In this document: positions 34,549 to 43,154 of the stretch, piece after piece | Position numbering within the stretch: the stretch's first letter is position 1 | Layout of the letters: each line of letters starts with the position of its first letter | Origin: Bacillota bacterium | GTDB lineage: Bacteria; Bacillota; Clostridia; Acetivibrionales; DSM-1351 | Assembly (NCBI GenBank): GCA_023443515.1 | Contig: JAEZUC010000051.1 | Coordinates: forward strand, 15,838 to 79,837 | Direction of reading: 5' to 3' | DNA length: 64,000 bases | The notes under the pieces: generated by a model | Seen by the model: the letters and a program-made list of their open reading frames with translations, nothing else | The model's database searches: none | Told to the model about the DNA's origin: nothing | Translations under genes and position numbers: made by a program

Positions 34549-35247
34549 AATTCACCACCTTATAAAATCTTTACTATTTGAACCATTAAAAAATAAGGAA
34601 AATATTTTCACGAAAATCTTTATAGAAAATCAAACTACTTCTTCCGTTTTCTAGAGGAGAATTTTTGAATATCCCACAAAAATCATTATATCAAAAGTGT
34701 AAATACATGTCAATGTTATTAAAATTTACTAACATGGAAAATAGTCTCATTCCTGCTATGTAGGTACAATTAACCCGACCAGTGTTGACTTTTGACCTGA
34801 GGAAATAAAATTCATCCTTATATAATTATTGCCATTATTTATATCTTTAATTCATATCAGCTTTCATATTTAAATATTATACATCATTGAAATAATTAGG
34901 ATAAAGGGTTTTTTACTATTTTTAAGCCAGAAGTTTACGTAATACTTAAAAAATATTCTATTCTGCTATAATAAGGTTTGCATATTCGCTATTTATTCCT
35001 TTAATTGTGCAAAAATTTTTAAATTATAGACATAATAACTGAAAAATGTTTTACCTAAAATAAATTATGTTTTACCTAAAATAAATTAATGTGTGGTATA
35101 TCAAATATCAACTGAAATTTTTTATTTGGAACCCTCACCGTAATATGTTTACAGAATTTGATATCATATTTAATAAGTCCATTAAATGTTATAATTAATT
35201 ATTAATGTTGCATATGTAATTTAATTATATTTATAGGAGAATGAAAA
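34549..35247. other. 699-bp AT-rich intergenic region
   Basis: Lies between divergent rho and VOC genes. Apart from a 21-bp tandem duplication (35046-35087) I see no coding frame, tRNA or recognised RNA. It is strongly AT-rich with many short A/T runs. Confidence 0.5.
35046..35087. repeat. Perfect 21-bp tandem duplication
   Basis: Unit ATGTTTTACCTAAAATAAAT plus T, repeated twice head to tail with no mismatch. Confidence 0.9.
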
Positions 35248-35601
35248 ATGAAATTGGGAGAAGTTTGTATTGAAACAAATGACGTTGTTAAAATAGCTGA
35301 TTTCTATAGAAATGTCTTATGTATTTCTTCAGATTGCAAGGATCAAATACATCAATTTATCATTACAGAGGGTACTACCTTGAGTGTTTACAATAATGGA
35401 AAAGTAAAGGATAACAAAAATGAAAACATCAGTCTGGCTTTTACCGTTGATGATGTAGATGAAGAATATAAAAGACTAGTGAATTTAGGAATACATATTA
35501 TTGATACTCCAAAATTACAGCCCTGGGGAGCAAAAAATATGCATTTTTGCGATCCTGACGGTAATCATATATACTTTAGGAGTTTACCAAAGGATGTTTA
35601 G
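35248..35601 (+). CDS. VOC (glyoxalase/bleomycin resistance) family protein
   Basis: 117 residues, two beta-alpha-beta-beta-beta halves: 'LGEVCIETNDVVKIADFYRN' (about 2-21), 'NISLAFTVDDVDEEYKRL', and the C-terminal 'CDPDGNHIYFR' metal-site strand. The function may be a lyase, a dioxygenase or drug binding; it cannot be specified. TAGGAG before ATG. Confidence 0.85.
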   Translation: MKLGEVCIETNDVVKIADFYRNVLCISSDCKDQIHQFIITEGTTLSVYNNGKVKDNKNENISLAFTVDDVDEEYKRLVNLGIHIIDTPKLQPWGAKNMHFCDPDGNHIYFRSLPKDV

Positions 35602-35654
35602 CTATGGTGTGTTTGGAGTTAGGGGTATCCGGGCTTCTTAACTTTAAGAAATTA

Positions 35655-35685
35655 AAAACCCTTCAAAATGTAATTTTGAAGGGTT
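35655..35685 (-). terminator. Terminator of tRNA-Thr
   Basis: AAACCCTTCAAAAT / ATTTTGAAGGGTTT, directly joined to the tRNA 3' CCA; T-run TTTTTAAT on the minus side. Confidence 0.85.
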
Positions 35686-35761
35686 TGGAGCTGGCGGACG
35701 GAATCGAACCCCCGACCTGCTGATTACAAGTCAGCTGCTCTACCTGCTGAGCTACACCAGC
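35686..35761 (-). tRNA. tRNA-Thr (TGT)
   Basis: Cloverleaf on the minus strand: acceptor GCTGGTG / CGCCAGC with encoded CCA, D-arm AGCTCAGCAGGTAGAGCAG, anticodon loop CTTGTAA (anticodon TGT), T-loop GGTTCGATTCC. 76 nt. It decodes ACA/ACG/ACU codons. Confidence 0.97.
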
Positions 35762-35806
35762 GTCTTTCTATATCAGAGCAGTTATTTCTGCCCTCAACAC
35801 TATGAT

Positions 35807-35835
35807 AGTATAACAGGGGATAACTTATGTGTCAA
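35807..35835 (-). promoter_or_regulatory. Promoter of tRNA-Thr
   Basis: On the minus strand TTGACA, 17-bp spacer, TATACT, about 45 bp before the mature tRNA. Confidence 0.85.
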
Positions 35836-35979
35836 CACTTTTTAGTAGGAAAATTTATCTTTGTTGTATGAATTTGTAGAATAAATTGGTTTGCAAAATC
35901 CACATTGTGACTCTTTGAATATTTGTTAATGGTAATACCCATAAACTTGACTAATCTTTTTTAATGGAAATTTATATTT

Positions 35980-36013
35980 AAAAAAACAGTTATCATTATA
36001 TGATAACTGTTTT
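35980..36013 (-). terminator. Terminator of tRNA-Val
   Basis: AAAAACAGTTATCAT / ATGATAACTGTTTTT stem joined to the tRNA CCA end. Confidence 0.88.
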
Positions 36014-36089
36014 TGGTGGGAACTATAGGGCTCGAACCTATGACCCTCTGCTTGTAAGGCAGATGCTCTCCCAGCTGAGCTAAGCTCCC
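36014..36089 (-). tRNA. tRNA-Val (TAC)
   Basis: Minus-strand cloverleaf: acceptor GGGAGCT / AGTTCCC plus A and encoded CCA, D-arm TAGCTCAGCTGGGAGAGCA, anticodon loop CTTACAA (anticodon TAC), T-loop GGTTCGAGCCC. 76 nt. Confidence 0.97.
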
Positions 36090-36102
36090 ACGTGCATGGA
36101 TT

Positions 36103-36131
36103 ATTATAAACTTAACAATTTAAAATGTCAA
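36103..36131 (-). promoter_or_regulatory. Perfect consensus promoter of tRNA-Val
   Basis: Minus strand TTGACA, 17-bp spacer, TATAAT; 13 bp before the mature 5' end. Confidence 0.9.
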
Positions 36132-36249
36132 TAATTTTTAAATTGATTATATTTGTTATATTTTTACTGTTTTTTTAATTGGAAAATTGTATAATTTATA
36201 TGTAGTATAAATTATCAAACGAAAGATATAAAATTTAGGAGAGTGAATT

Positions 36250-36957
36250 ATGATTCCTACACCACATATCAATGTTAGCGAACAGGGTATTATCGCCGAA
36301 ACAGTATTAATGCCGGGTGACCCTCTTCGTGCCAAATTTATAGCCGAAACCTACCTGGAAAACCCGGTTCAATTTAACTCGGTTAGAAACATGTTCGGAT
36401 ATACCGGTACTTACAAGGGCAAAAAAATCTCCGTTATGGGATCTGGAATGGGTATGCCTTCAATTGGTATTTATTCATATGAACTGTTAAACTTCTACGG
36501 AGTTAAGAACATAATTAGGATAGGCTCCTGTGGAGCTATTCAAGAGGATGTCAAAATCAGGGATATAATCGTCGGTATGTCAGCATCTACCACATCCAAC
36601 TATGCTTCACAATATAATTTACCCGGAACATATGCTCCCTCTGCATCCTGGCCCTTAATGAAAAAGGCTCTGGATATTGCAGACAACAAAGGAATACCGG
36701 TAAAGGTTGGAAATATTCTTTCCGCCGACATTTTTTATGATGATGAACCGGAAGTATGGAAGAAGTGGGCAAGAATGGGTGTCCTGGCAATAGAAATGGA
36801 AGCTGCTGCACTTTACATGAATGCTGCTCGTGCAGGAGCAAATGCTATTTGTATACTTACCGTATCCGACTCTCTTGTTTCACATGAAGCTACCTCAGCC
36901 GAAGAGCGTCAGACATCATTTACCAACATGATGGAAATTGCACTTGAGTTGGCATAG
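36250..36957 (+). CDS. deoD: Purine-nucleoside phosphorylase, DeoD type
   Basis: 235 residues, close to the usual DeoD length. Motifs: 'TPHINVSEQGIIAETVLMPG' start, 'GSGMGMPSIGIYSYEL', 'IRIGSCGAIQ', 'EMEAAALYMNAA' and 'ILTVSDSLV' with the catalytic Asp. It cleaves purine (deoxy)ribonucleosides with phosphate; cytoplasmic hexamer. AGGAGAG before ATG. Single gene with its own terminator; no purine riboswitch seen upstream. Confidence 0.95.
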   Translation: MIPTPHINVSEQGIIAETVLMPGDPLRAKFIAETYLENPVQFNSVRNMFGYTGTYKGKKISVMGSGMGMPSIGIYSYELLNFYGVKNIIRIGSCGAIQEDVKIRDIIVGMSASTTSNYASQYNLPGTYAPSASWPLMKKALDIADNKGIPVKVGNILSADIFYDDEPEVWKKWARMGVLAIEMEAAALYMNAARAGANAICILTVSDSLVSHEATSAEERQTSFTNMMEIALELA

Positions 36958-36969
36958 GTCATTGTGAAT

Positions 36970-37005
36970 GAGAGCCTGCCTTGTTATATGGCAGGCTCTT
37001 ATTTA
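36970..37005 (+). terminator. Terminator of deoD
   Basis: AGAGCCTGCC / GGCAGGCTCT stem, then TATTTAT. Confidence 0.88.
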
Positions 37006-37262
37006 TAAATTTTTTGTTACATTTAAATATTTCTACTTTTATCTACTTTAATATTTAGATTTAGTTTGATATAATCGTTTTCGTGTTTTAAAGTCAGCGA
37101 ATCTGTACAATAATACTTTGCAGGTAAATAGTTTTCAGATTTACCTGTTACTTTAGTAAGACGATAAACATGAAAAGTAGGGCTGCAGGTATTATATTAC
37201 ACAGAAAAAGCTATCTTGCTTGGCTTGTTCTGACTTAAATAATAACAGAAAGCTGGGTAAAT
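37006..37262. other. Leader region of LTA-synthase-like gene
   Basis: Contains TATAAT at 37070-37075 and a perfect 9-bp inverted repeat CAGGTAAAT / ATTTACCTG (37121-37147). No known riboswitch recognised; no coding frame seen. Confidence 0.4.
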
Positions 37263-39740
37263 ATGAAAAATATAAGAAATAACTTAATCTTCTTTTTTTT
37301 GGTTGCAGTAATAAGTGCCGTAGATATATTTTATAGCGGCAGCGGTTTTGTTCAATTGGCTTTAGTTCTACTGGCTTCAACGGTAGCTTTCTATATGCCT
37401 GCCATTAAATTCAATATTAATAGACTTACATTTATTATTCTTTTTGGTTTAAATTTAATTGTTTTTACAGCTACACTAACCCACAGAACATACCTTTTAA
37501 ATATACTGTTTCTTTCATATCTTTTATGGAGGATTATTACGCCGAAGCTTCAGCGTTTTAAATTATTATTTCCGGTAACATTTTTGCTTTCATTTATATC
37601 CGTATACGCAGTATCACTGCTTGACTTCAGTGTGCCTGTATTTGTTATTGCAGTATATCCGATGTATGTATTCGGCTCCTTGGTAAATGGAAAAAATATT
37701 ATTAAATCAAAAAAAATATGGGCATTTGTTCTTTTGAACCTGGCAATATCTTCTTTCGGGTTGGCAGTTTTTTTATTTAAAGCACTTGGTCGCTCAATTA
37801 TCGATAGTGTGCTTTTAACAAATATTGTGAAATTAGGAGCATTAACGGCTGTTTACTTACCGTTTATAACTCTTTTTTCCATATGGCTTGCAATATCTGC
37901 AAATATGATTTTCCTTATGCTTATATCAAAGTTTTCAAAAGGTAGCTCTGCTTTTGATCTTTCTGATTTTATAAAACCCGTATTAAGCCTTATATCTTTC
38001 TTTGCAGTTTCCGGTACAGCAACCTTTATCTGTGAGTTTTCCATCAGGCAGAACCTAAAGGAAACCATTAAGGATGTGCTTGACCCTAATCTCATGTTTA
38101 ATATATTAGTTTTGTGCGGTATTTATCTGTGCTTGACAGCATTGTTGGGCAAAGGTATTCCCAAAATTATTATTGGAATAGTAACAATCTTCCTTACTGT
38201 TGCCAATTATATTAAGTTCACATATTTCGATGAACCTTTTTACCCATGGGATTTATACCTGGTTCGTAATTTAATAGGTATTTCAAAAGAGTACCTCAGT
38301 ATACCTATTATAATTGCTACAGTTGCTGCCATTGGAGTCCTGGTTTTTCTTATTATACATTTCAGAAAGGCTATAGGCAGATATCTGAAACCTAACATTA
38401 CTTTATTCCTGCTTCCTTTTGCCGCGGCATTTTTTCTGCTGAATTCTGTAATTCTTATTAATACACCTTTGTCCGTACAGCTTGGAATACAGAAGTCATG
38501 GTATATCGGTAAGGATGAGATAATGGCTAATGGTATGTTTGCTCAGAACTATTTTTACCTTACAGAACTGGATAAGTACCTTAATCCCAAGCCCCAAGGG
38601 TACAATGAAAATACAATGGCTGTAATTAATTCAAAATACGGCAAAACGGGAGAAAGTGTTACCGCCTCTGCCGTTGCTTCGAAAGAAAAGCCTAACATTA
38701 TCATGATTATGAGTGAGAGTTTTTGGGATATAACCAAGCTAAATGATTTAAAATTCAGCAAGGATATAGTTGAAAATACTCATAAATACCAAAAAGGGCA
38801 GATAGCAGCTCCTATTATCGGTGGAGGGACTGCAAACAGTGAATTTGAAGCACTCACAGGAATGTCAATTTCTTCTTTAAGCCCGGGTATTATAGTTTAC
38901 AACGCATACCTCCGGACAGAAACCCCAAGTATTGCATCTGTTTTAAAGGACAATGGCTACAGTACAACCGCAATCCACCCGAATTATGGCTGGTTTTACA
39001 ACAGAGACAAAGTGTATAATTATTTTGGGTTTGATAACTTCTACGATGTTGACAAATTCGATCTCAGTTCTCAGTGCAAAGGACCTTATATCTCTGACTA
39101 TGCCTTAGTAGACAAAATCATGGATACTTTGAATTCCTCTGATAAGCCTGCATTTATTTTTGGGCTTTCAATGCAGAATCATGATCCATATATTGATAAA
39201 TACAGTTCTCATGATGTAACTGTGGAATCAGATAAACTGAATAGTCAACAGAAGAATATAGTAGGAAACTATGCTCAGGGTATTTATGACGCTGATCAGT
39301 CTTTTGGAAAGCTTATACAAGAGCTGCAAAAGGTTAAAAAACCTACGCTGGTATATTTCTTCGGCGATCATGCCCCCAGACTTGGAAGTCTGAATGATTT
39401 TTACAAGGTATATGATTTGCTGGGCACCGATGACAGGTCTACCCAAAACCAAAACTTGGAAAAGCTTAAGTATTACACAACTCCGTTTGCAGCATGGTCA
39501 AACTATAAAGAGATTGATTCCTTATCTGAAATTGTTTCACCCTCCCATTTAGCTTATAAGGTTTTACGGGATGCCGGTGTAAAATATCCTAATTATTTTA
39601 ATATACTCCCTGAACTGGAGAAGAATTTTCCTGTTCTACATCAGCAAACTATAAATACGGTAGACAGTAACAACCAACTTATTAAGGATTACCGATTAAT
39701 TCAATATGATCTGCTATTTGGAAACAAATACTTGAAATAG
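37263..39740 (+). CDS. LTA synthase family (LtaS-like) sulfatase-fold membrane enzyme
   Basis: 825 residues. Longer than usual membrane part (about 12 helices, residues 5-400), then an extracellular sulfatase-fold domain (about 470-780). Metal/catalytic residues: Glu485 (MSESFWD), Thr523 as likely nucleophile (GGGTANSEF), Asp702 and His703 (FGDHAPRLG). Family members polymerise glycerol phosphate onto lipid from phosphatidylglycerol, or add phosphoglycerol to other glycans; which applies here is open. The ribosome site is weak. Confidence 0.87.
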   Translation: MKNIRNNLIFFFLVAVISAVDIFYSGSGFVQLALVLLASTVAFYMPAIKFNINRLTFIILFGLNLIVFTATLTHRTYLLNILFLSYLLWRIITPKLQRFKLLFPVTFLLSFISVYAVSLLDFSVPVFVIAVYPMYVFGSLVNGKNIIKSKKIWAFVLLNLAISSFGLAVFLFKALGRSIIDSVLLTNIVKLGALTAVYLPFITLFSIWLAISANMIFLMLISKFSKGSSAFDLSDFIKPVLSLISFFAVSGTATFICEFSIRQNLKETIKDVLDPNLMFNILVLCGIYLCLTALLGKGIPKIIIGIVTIFLTVANYIKFTYFDEPFYPWDLYLVRNLIGISKEYLSIPIIIATVAAIGVLVFLIIHFRKAIGRYLKPNITLFLLPFAAAFFLLNSVILINTPLSVQLGIQKSWYIGKDEIMANGMFAQNYFYLTELDKYLNPKPQGYNENTMAVINSKYGKTGESVTASAVASKEKPNIIMIMSESFWDITKLNDLKFSKDIVENTHKYQKGQIAAPIIGGGTANSEFEALTGMSISSLSPGIIVYNAYLRTETPSIASVLKDNGYSTTAIHPNYGWFYNRDKVYNYFGFDNFYDVDKFDLSSQCKGPYISDYALVDKIMDTLNSSDKPAFIFGLSMQNHDPYIDKYSSHDVTVESDKLNSQQKNIVGNYAQGIYDADQSFGKLIQELQKVKKPTLVYFFGDHAPRLGSLNDFYKVYDLLGTDDRSTQNQNLEKLKYYTTPFAAWSNYKEIDSLSEIVSPSHLAYKVLRDAGVKYPNYFNILPELEKNFPVLHQQTINTVDSNNQLIKDYRLIQYDLLFGNKYLK

Positions 39741-39764
39741 ACATAACTAGAATGTCATTTAATG

Positions 39765-39825
39765 TTGAAAAACTCGAATTTTGGTGTATAATAGTATTTG
39801 ACTTATTTTTACATAACAGTATAAT
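39765..39825 (+). promoter_or_regulatory. Two tandem sigma-A-type promoters before histidine kinase
   Basis: P1: TTGAAA (39765-39770), 16 bp, TATAAT (39787-39792). P2: TTGACT (39798-39803), 16 bp, TATAAT (39820-39825). Start codon at 39853. Confidence 0.7.
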
Positions 39826-39852
39826 ATTATGGTGTAGAGAGAGGTCATATAT

Positions 39853-41715
39853 ATGTGTTATTTGTCTTATTCGGTTTTAGTGCCGATAATATCACTTATA
39901 ATTTTGTTAACTTACGCAGTTACTACCTCCTGTGTCTTCATCATAAAGCGTAATAATAGCAATCGACGGTTTTATATACTTTTAAATATTGTACTTGCAC
40001 TTTGGTCTTTGTCTTTTGTATTTTTATCGTGTTCCCCTGACAAAGAGGCTGCTCTTATGTGGTATAAGGTAAGTGCTGTAGGATTTTGTACATATAATAT
40101 TTTGTCAATTAACATTGTATCAATACTTAGTGACGGGCCACAGAAAACAAAATTGACTGTACCCGTCATATTTTCGTTGTGCATTCCTATAGTGGTACTG
40201 TTCCTTTTTGACGACTTGAGTTATATTTCTTTTTACAAAAGCGACGGGATTTGGTTGTACACCTTTGAAACACCCGATCCATGGTTTTTACCATGTTTCC
40301 TCTTTATCGGAATACTTTTGTATGTGAATTTAAAATCAACTGAGTTAAAGTCGGTTATTACTCATGCTCTTCTTCAAACAGTGCCTTTAAGCATTGGAAT
40401 TGTTACAAATGTTATAATTCCTTTTTTCAATAGGAATATATCACCTACTGTTGTACATACTGCTGTAATTATCTATTCAATAGCCTTAAATATTATTTTT
40501 GCTAGACAAAGCATGACCTTGACCTCGGCTTCAATTACAGCGAAACAAATTATTTCAAAACTATCGGATATGGTTATCATCACTGACACGAAGGGTAAAA
40601 TTGTCGAAGTCAATGATAGTCTTAAAGATCTGTCAGGATATAGTTATTACGAGCTTTTGGAAAAGGATATATGCACTTTGTTTTCACCAAAAATATGCCC
40701 GGATAAATACAGCGTAAAGGTTTCAGGCTATAAAATTCTAACTAAGGAGAATCACACAATACCTGTAAATATGTCTGTATCCCAGATTTATTCTGAGGAT
40801 AAGACTGTCATCGGAACTGCATATGTCTTGCAGGATATGAGTAATGTTCTCAGTATTGCGGAGAAAGTCGCTGAGGAAGCTGCTGCTACAAAAGTTGCTA
40901 CTCAGGCAAATGATAAGCTAAAAGAATTGGACAAGCTTAAAACAGATTTTCTGTGTAATGTTTCTCACGAGCTTAGAACACCTTTAAATCTTATGGTTAG
41001 CAGTCTTAAACTTTCAGCGCTGAAAATCAGCCAGAACCATGGTGTTCTGGACACGGCACTGATGCACAAGCACTTTCATATAATGAACCAGAATTGTTTC
41101 AGGCTGACTAGAATTATTAACAATATTATTGATATTACAAAAATTGATGCAGGATCATTGGAACTGAATTTATCCAACAACAATATTGTTGATATTGTAG
41201 AGGAAACTGTTCTGTCAGTAGCATCTCATATCAAAGATAAGGGTATTACCTTGATATTTGATACGGACGTTGAAGAAAAATTCCTAGCCTGTGATCCTGA
41301 CCAAATACAGAGAATCCTTCTGAATTTGATTTCAAACGCCGTAAAGTTCAATAACAATGGTAGAGAAATTTATGTCAGCATAACGGATTACACTGACAGT
41401 GTTAAAATATCGGTAAAGGACAACGGAATAGGCATTTCTTTGGAAAATCAACAATTAATTTTTGATAGGTTTATCCAAGTAGATAAATCTCTTACCCGAC
41501 AACATGAAGGTAGCGGGATGGGGTTGACTATTACAAAATATCTGGTAGAACTCCACAAGGGAACTATTACTCTTGAGAGTGTGCCCAACAAGGGTAGTAC
41601 CTTTGCAATCACACTTCCTGTATATCTTGTGCCTAAAAGTATTACAGGCAAAAGTATGCCTACTGTTCTTACTTTAAACGAAAAAGTAAACATAGAGTTT
41701 TCAGATGTTTTCTAA
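39853..41715 (+). CDS. Sensor histidine kinase with 7TM N-terminus and PAS domain
   Basis: 620 residues: seven membrane helices (about 8-215, 7TM histidine kinase N-terminal type), PAS domain (about 228-335), HisKA with the phosphorylated His372 in NVSHELRTPLN, and HATPase (about 475-595; 'LLNLISNAVKFNN', 'VKDNGIGIS', 'GSGMGLTI'). No receiver domain and no adjacent response regulator. The last residues, KVNIEFSDVF, match the tail of the kinase at 44492-46597. GAGGTC before ATG. Orphan kinases of clostridia often feed Spo0A, but this is not shown. Confidence 0.9.
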   Translation: MCYLSYSVLVPIISLIILLTYAVTTSCVFIIKRNNSNRRFYILLNIVLALWSLSFVFLSCSPDKEAALMWYKVSAVGFCTYNILSINIVSILSDGPQKTKLTVPVIFSLCIPIVVLFLFDDLSYISFYKSDGIWLYTFETPDPWFLPCFLFIGILLYVNLKSTELKSVITHALLQTVPLSIGIVTNVIIPFFNRNISPTVVHTAVIIYSIALNIIFARQSMTLTSASITAKQIISKLSDMVIITDTKGKIVEVNDSLKDLSGYSYYELLEKDICTLFSPKICPDKYSVKVSGYKILTKENHTIPVNMSVSQIYSEDKTVIGTAYVLQDMSNVLSIAEKVAEEAAATKVATQANDKLKELDKLKTDFLCNVSHELRTPLNLMVSSLKLSALKISQNHGVLDTALMHKHFHIMNQNCFRLTRIINNIIDITKIDAGSLELNLSNNNIVDIVEETVLSVASHIKDKGITLIFDTDVEEKFLACDPDQIQRILLNLISNAVKFNNNGREIYVSITDYTDSVKISVKDNGIGISLENQQLIFDRFIQVDKSLTRQHEGSGMGLTITKYLVELHKGTITLESVPNKGSTFAITLPVYLVPKSITGKSMPTVLTLNEKVNIEFSDVF

Positions 41716-41776
41716 CATCCACTGAGAAATCGATATCCATCTGCGCTTGAAAAATCACCTCTTCTTGCTTTTTTAC

Positions 41777-43009
41777 CTACTTATACGGATTTTCCCGGTA
41801 TAGTGGCATGCTCATGCACCTAGGCCCTCCACGACCCCTGGATAATTCATAGGAATCAAACTCCAATACCTCAATATGGTTCCTTCTCAAAGCATTGTTA
41901 GTTACTACGTTGCGATTGTAGCACACAACCTTTCCCGGAGAAACCGCCAAAGTGTTGCTACCGTCACTCCACTGCTCACGGCTGGCGGCAATAGGGTCTC
42001 CATCTCCGCACCTTATAAGATTCACAGCTGATAGCTTTAAATATTCCTTTAAAATTTCAGATAAATCCTTGTGTTCATATCTTATTTTCAAATGGTTTTT
42101 TTCTCCCCTGGTGATGCTGTATACATCAAGAGGGTCTTCAATTCCCGGATATATGGTGAACTGGTCAAAATCTACCATGGTGAATACAGTGTCCAAATGC
42201 ATATATGCTCTTGTTTTCGGTATGTCAAATGCCAGCACTGTATCAAATGGCTCCTTTGAACTAAGGAGATTATTTGCCAGTCTTTCAACTGCTACAGGGC
42301 TTGTTCTGTCACTTATTCCTATAGCCACAACCTTTTCTGACAGAACGAGTATGTCGCCTCCCTCTATGGGATGCGTCTTATCCCTGTTATACCATCTGGG
42401 TACATTTTTTAATCCGGAATGGTAATTGAAAATGTATTTTGCAAAAAGTGTTTCCCTGTTACGGGTTTCATTTGCCATTACATTGAGAGAAATACCTCTT
42501 CCGATTGACGCAAAGGGATCTCTTTGAAAAAACATATTAGGTATAGGATCCAGGTAAAACGGGTAGGCATTCTTGACCATATCACCTAACTCTTTTGGTT
42601 TTATATGTTTCAGATCCTCCTGTCTTACGCCTGCTATACATTTGTTTATGAGTTCTTTTGGAGACAAATCCTCCAGATATTCTAATATGGCCTCCTGGAG
42701 ACCTTCTGTAACAGCCTTGCCCTCAATCATAAGCTCTTTGAGAAATTCCCTTCTGATATCAGGATTCTCCAATATATCTGCCATTAAATCAGTAAGATAT
42801 AAAACTTCTACACCTTCGTTTCTGAGTATGTTTGCAAATTGATTATGCTCTCTGCGTGCTTGCTCCAGATATACTATTTCATCAAAAAGGAGTCTTCTCA
42901 GATAATCAGGTACAATATTTTCTACCTCTTCACCCGGACAATGAAGAAGAACAGATTTTAGTTTTCCTATTTCACTATAAACATTAATAGTATGATTTTG
43001 TGAAGACAT
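41777..43009 (-). CDS. arcA: Arginine deiminase
   Basis: 410 residues, full family length. Motifs: 'FQRDPFASIGRG', 'IEGGDILVLSEKVVAIG', 'HLDTVFTMVD', 'CGDGDPIAASREQW' and the nucleophilic Cys398 in RGGPRCMSMPLYR. It converts arginine to citrulline and ammonia in the cytoplasm. No arcB, arcC or arcD gene adjoins, so the ATP-yielding pathway is not complete here. GGAGG six bases before ATG. Confidence 0.95.
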   Translation of the reverse strand: MSSQNHTINVYSEIGKLKSVLLHCPGEEVENIVPDYLRRLLFDEIVYLEQARREHNQFANILRNEGVEVLYLTDLMADILENPDIRREFLKELMIEGKAVTEGLQEAILEYLEDLSPKELINKCIAGVRQEDLKHIKPKELGDMVKNAYPFYLDPIPNMFFQRDPFASIGRGISLNVMANETRNRETLFAKYIFNYHSGLKNVPRWYNRDKTHPIEGGDILVLSEKVVAIGISDRTSPVAVERLANNLLSSKEPFDTVLAFDIPKTRAYMHLDTVFTMVDFDQFTIYPGIEDPLDVYSITRGEKNHLKIRYEHKDLSEILKEYLKLSAVNLIRCGDGDPIAASREQWSDGSNTLAVSPGKVVCYNRNVVTNNALRRNHIEVLEFDSYELSRGRGGPRCMSMPLYRENPYK

Positions 43010-43072
43010 GAATATCCTCCATAGTAAATATGTTTCTAGTCTATAGTTTCCTTATTTAGCTCTTAATATTCT

Positions 43073-43100
43073 TAAAATGATTATATATTGACGCTAATAC
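43073..43100 (+). promoter_or_regulatory. Possible sigma-28-type promoter of flagellin
   Basis: TAAA, 16-bp spacer, GCTAATAC, a five-of-eight match to GCCGATAT; located 55 bp upstream of the chosen start. An overlapping TTGACG also exists. Confidence 0.3.
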
Positions 43101-43154
43101 GGTTGTTTGATACACTTAAAATATTACAAAATATTACACGAAAAGAGTAATTGT

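Noticed and set aside
36100..36249. Purine riboswitch upstream of deoD
   Set aside because: No conserved loop sequences; the region is simple AT-rich DNA plus the tRNA promoter.
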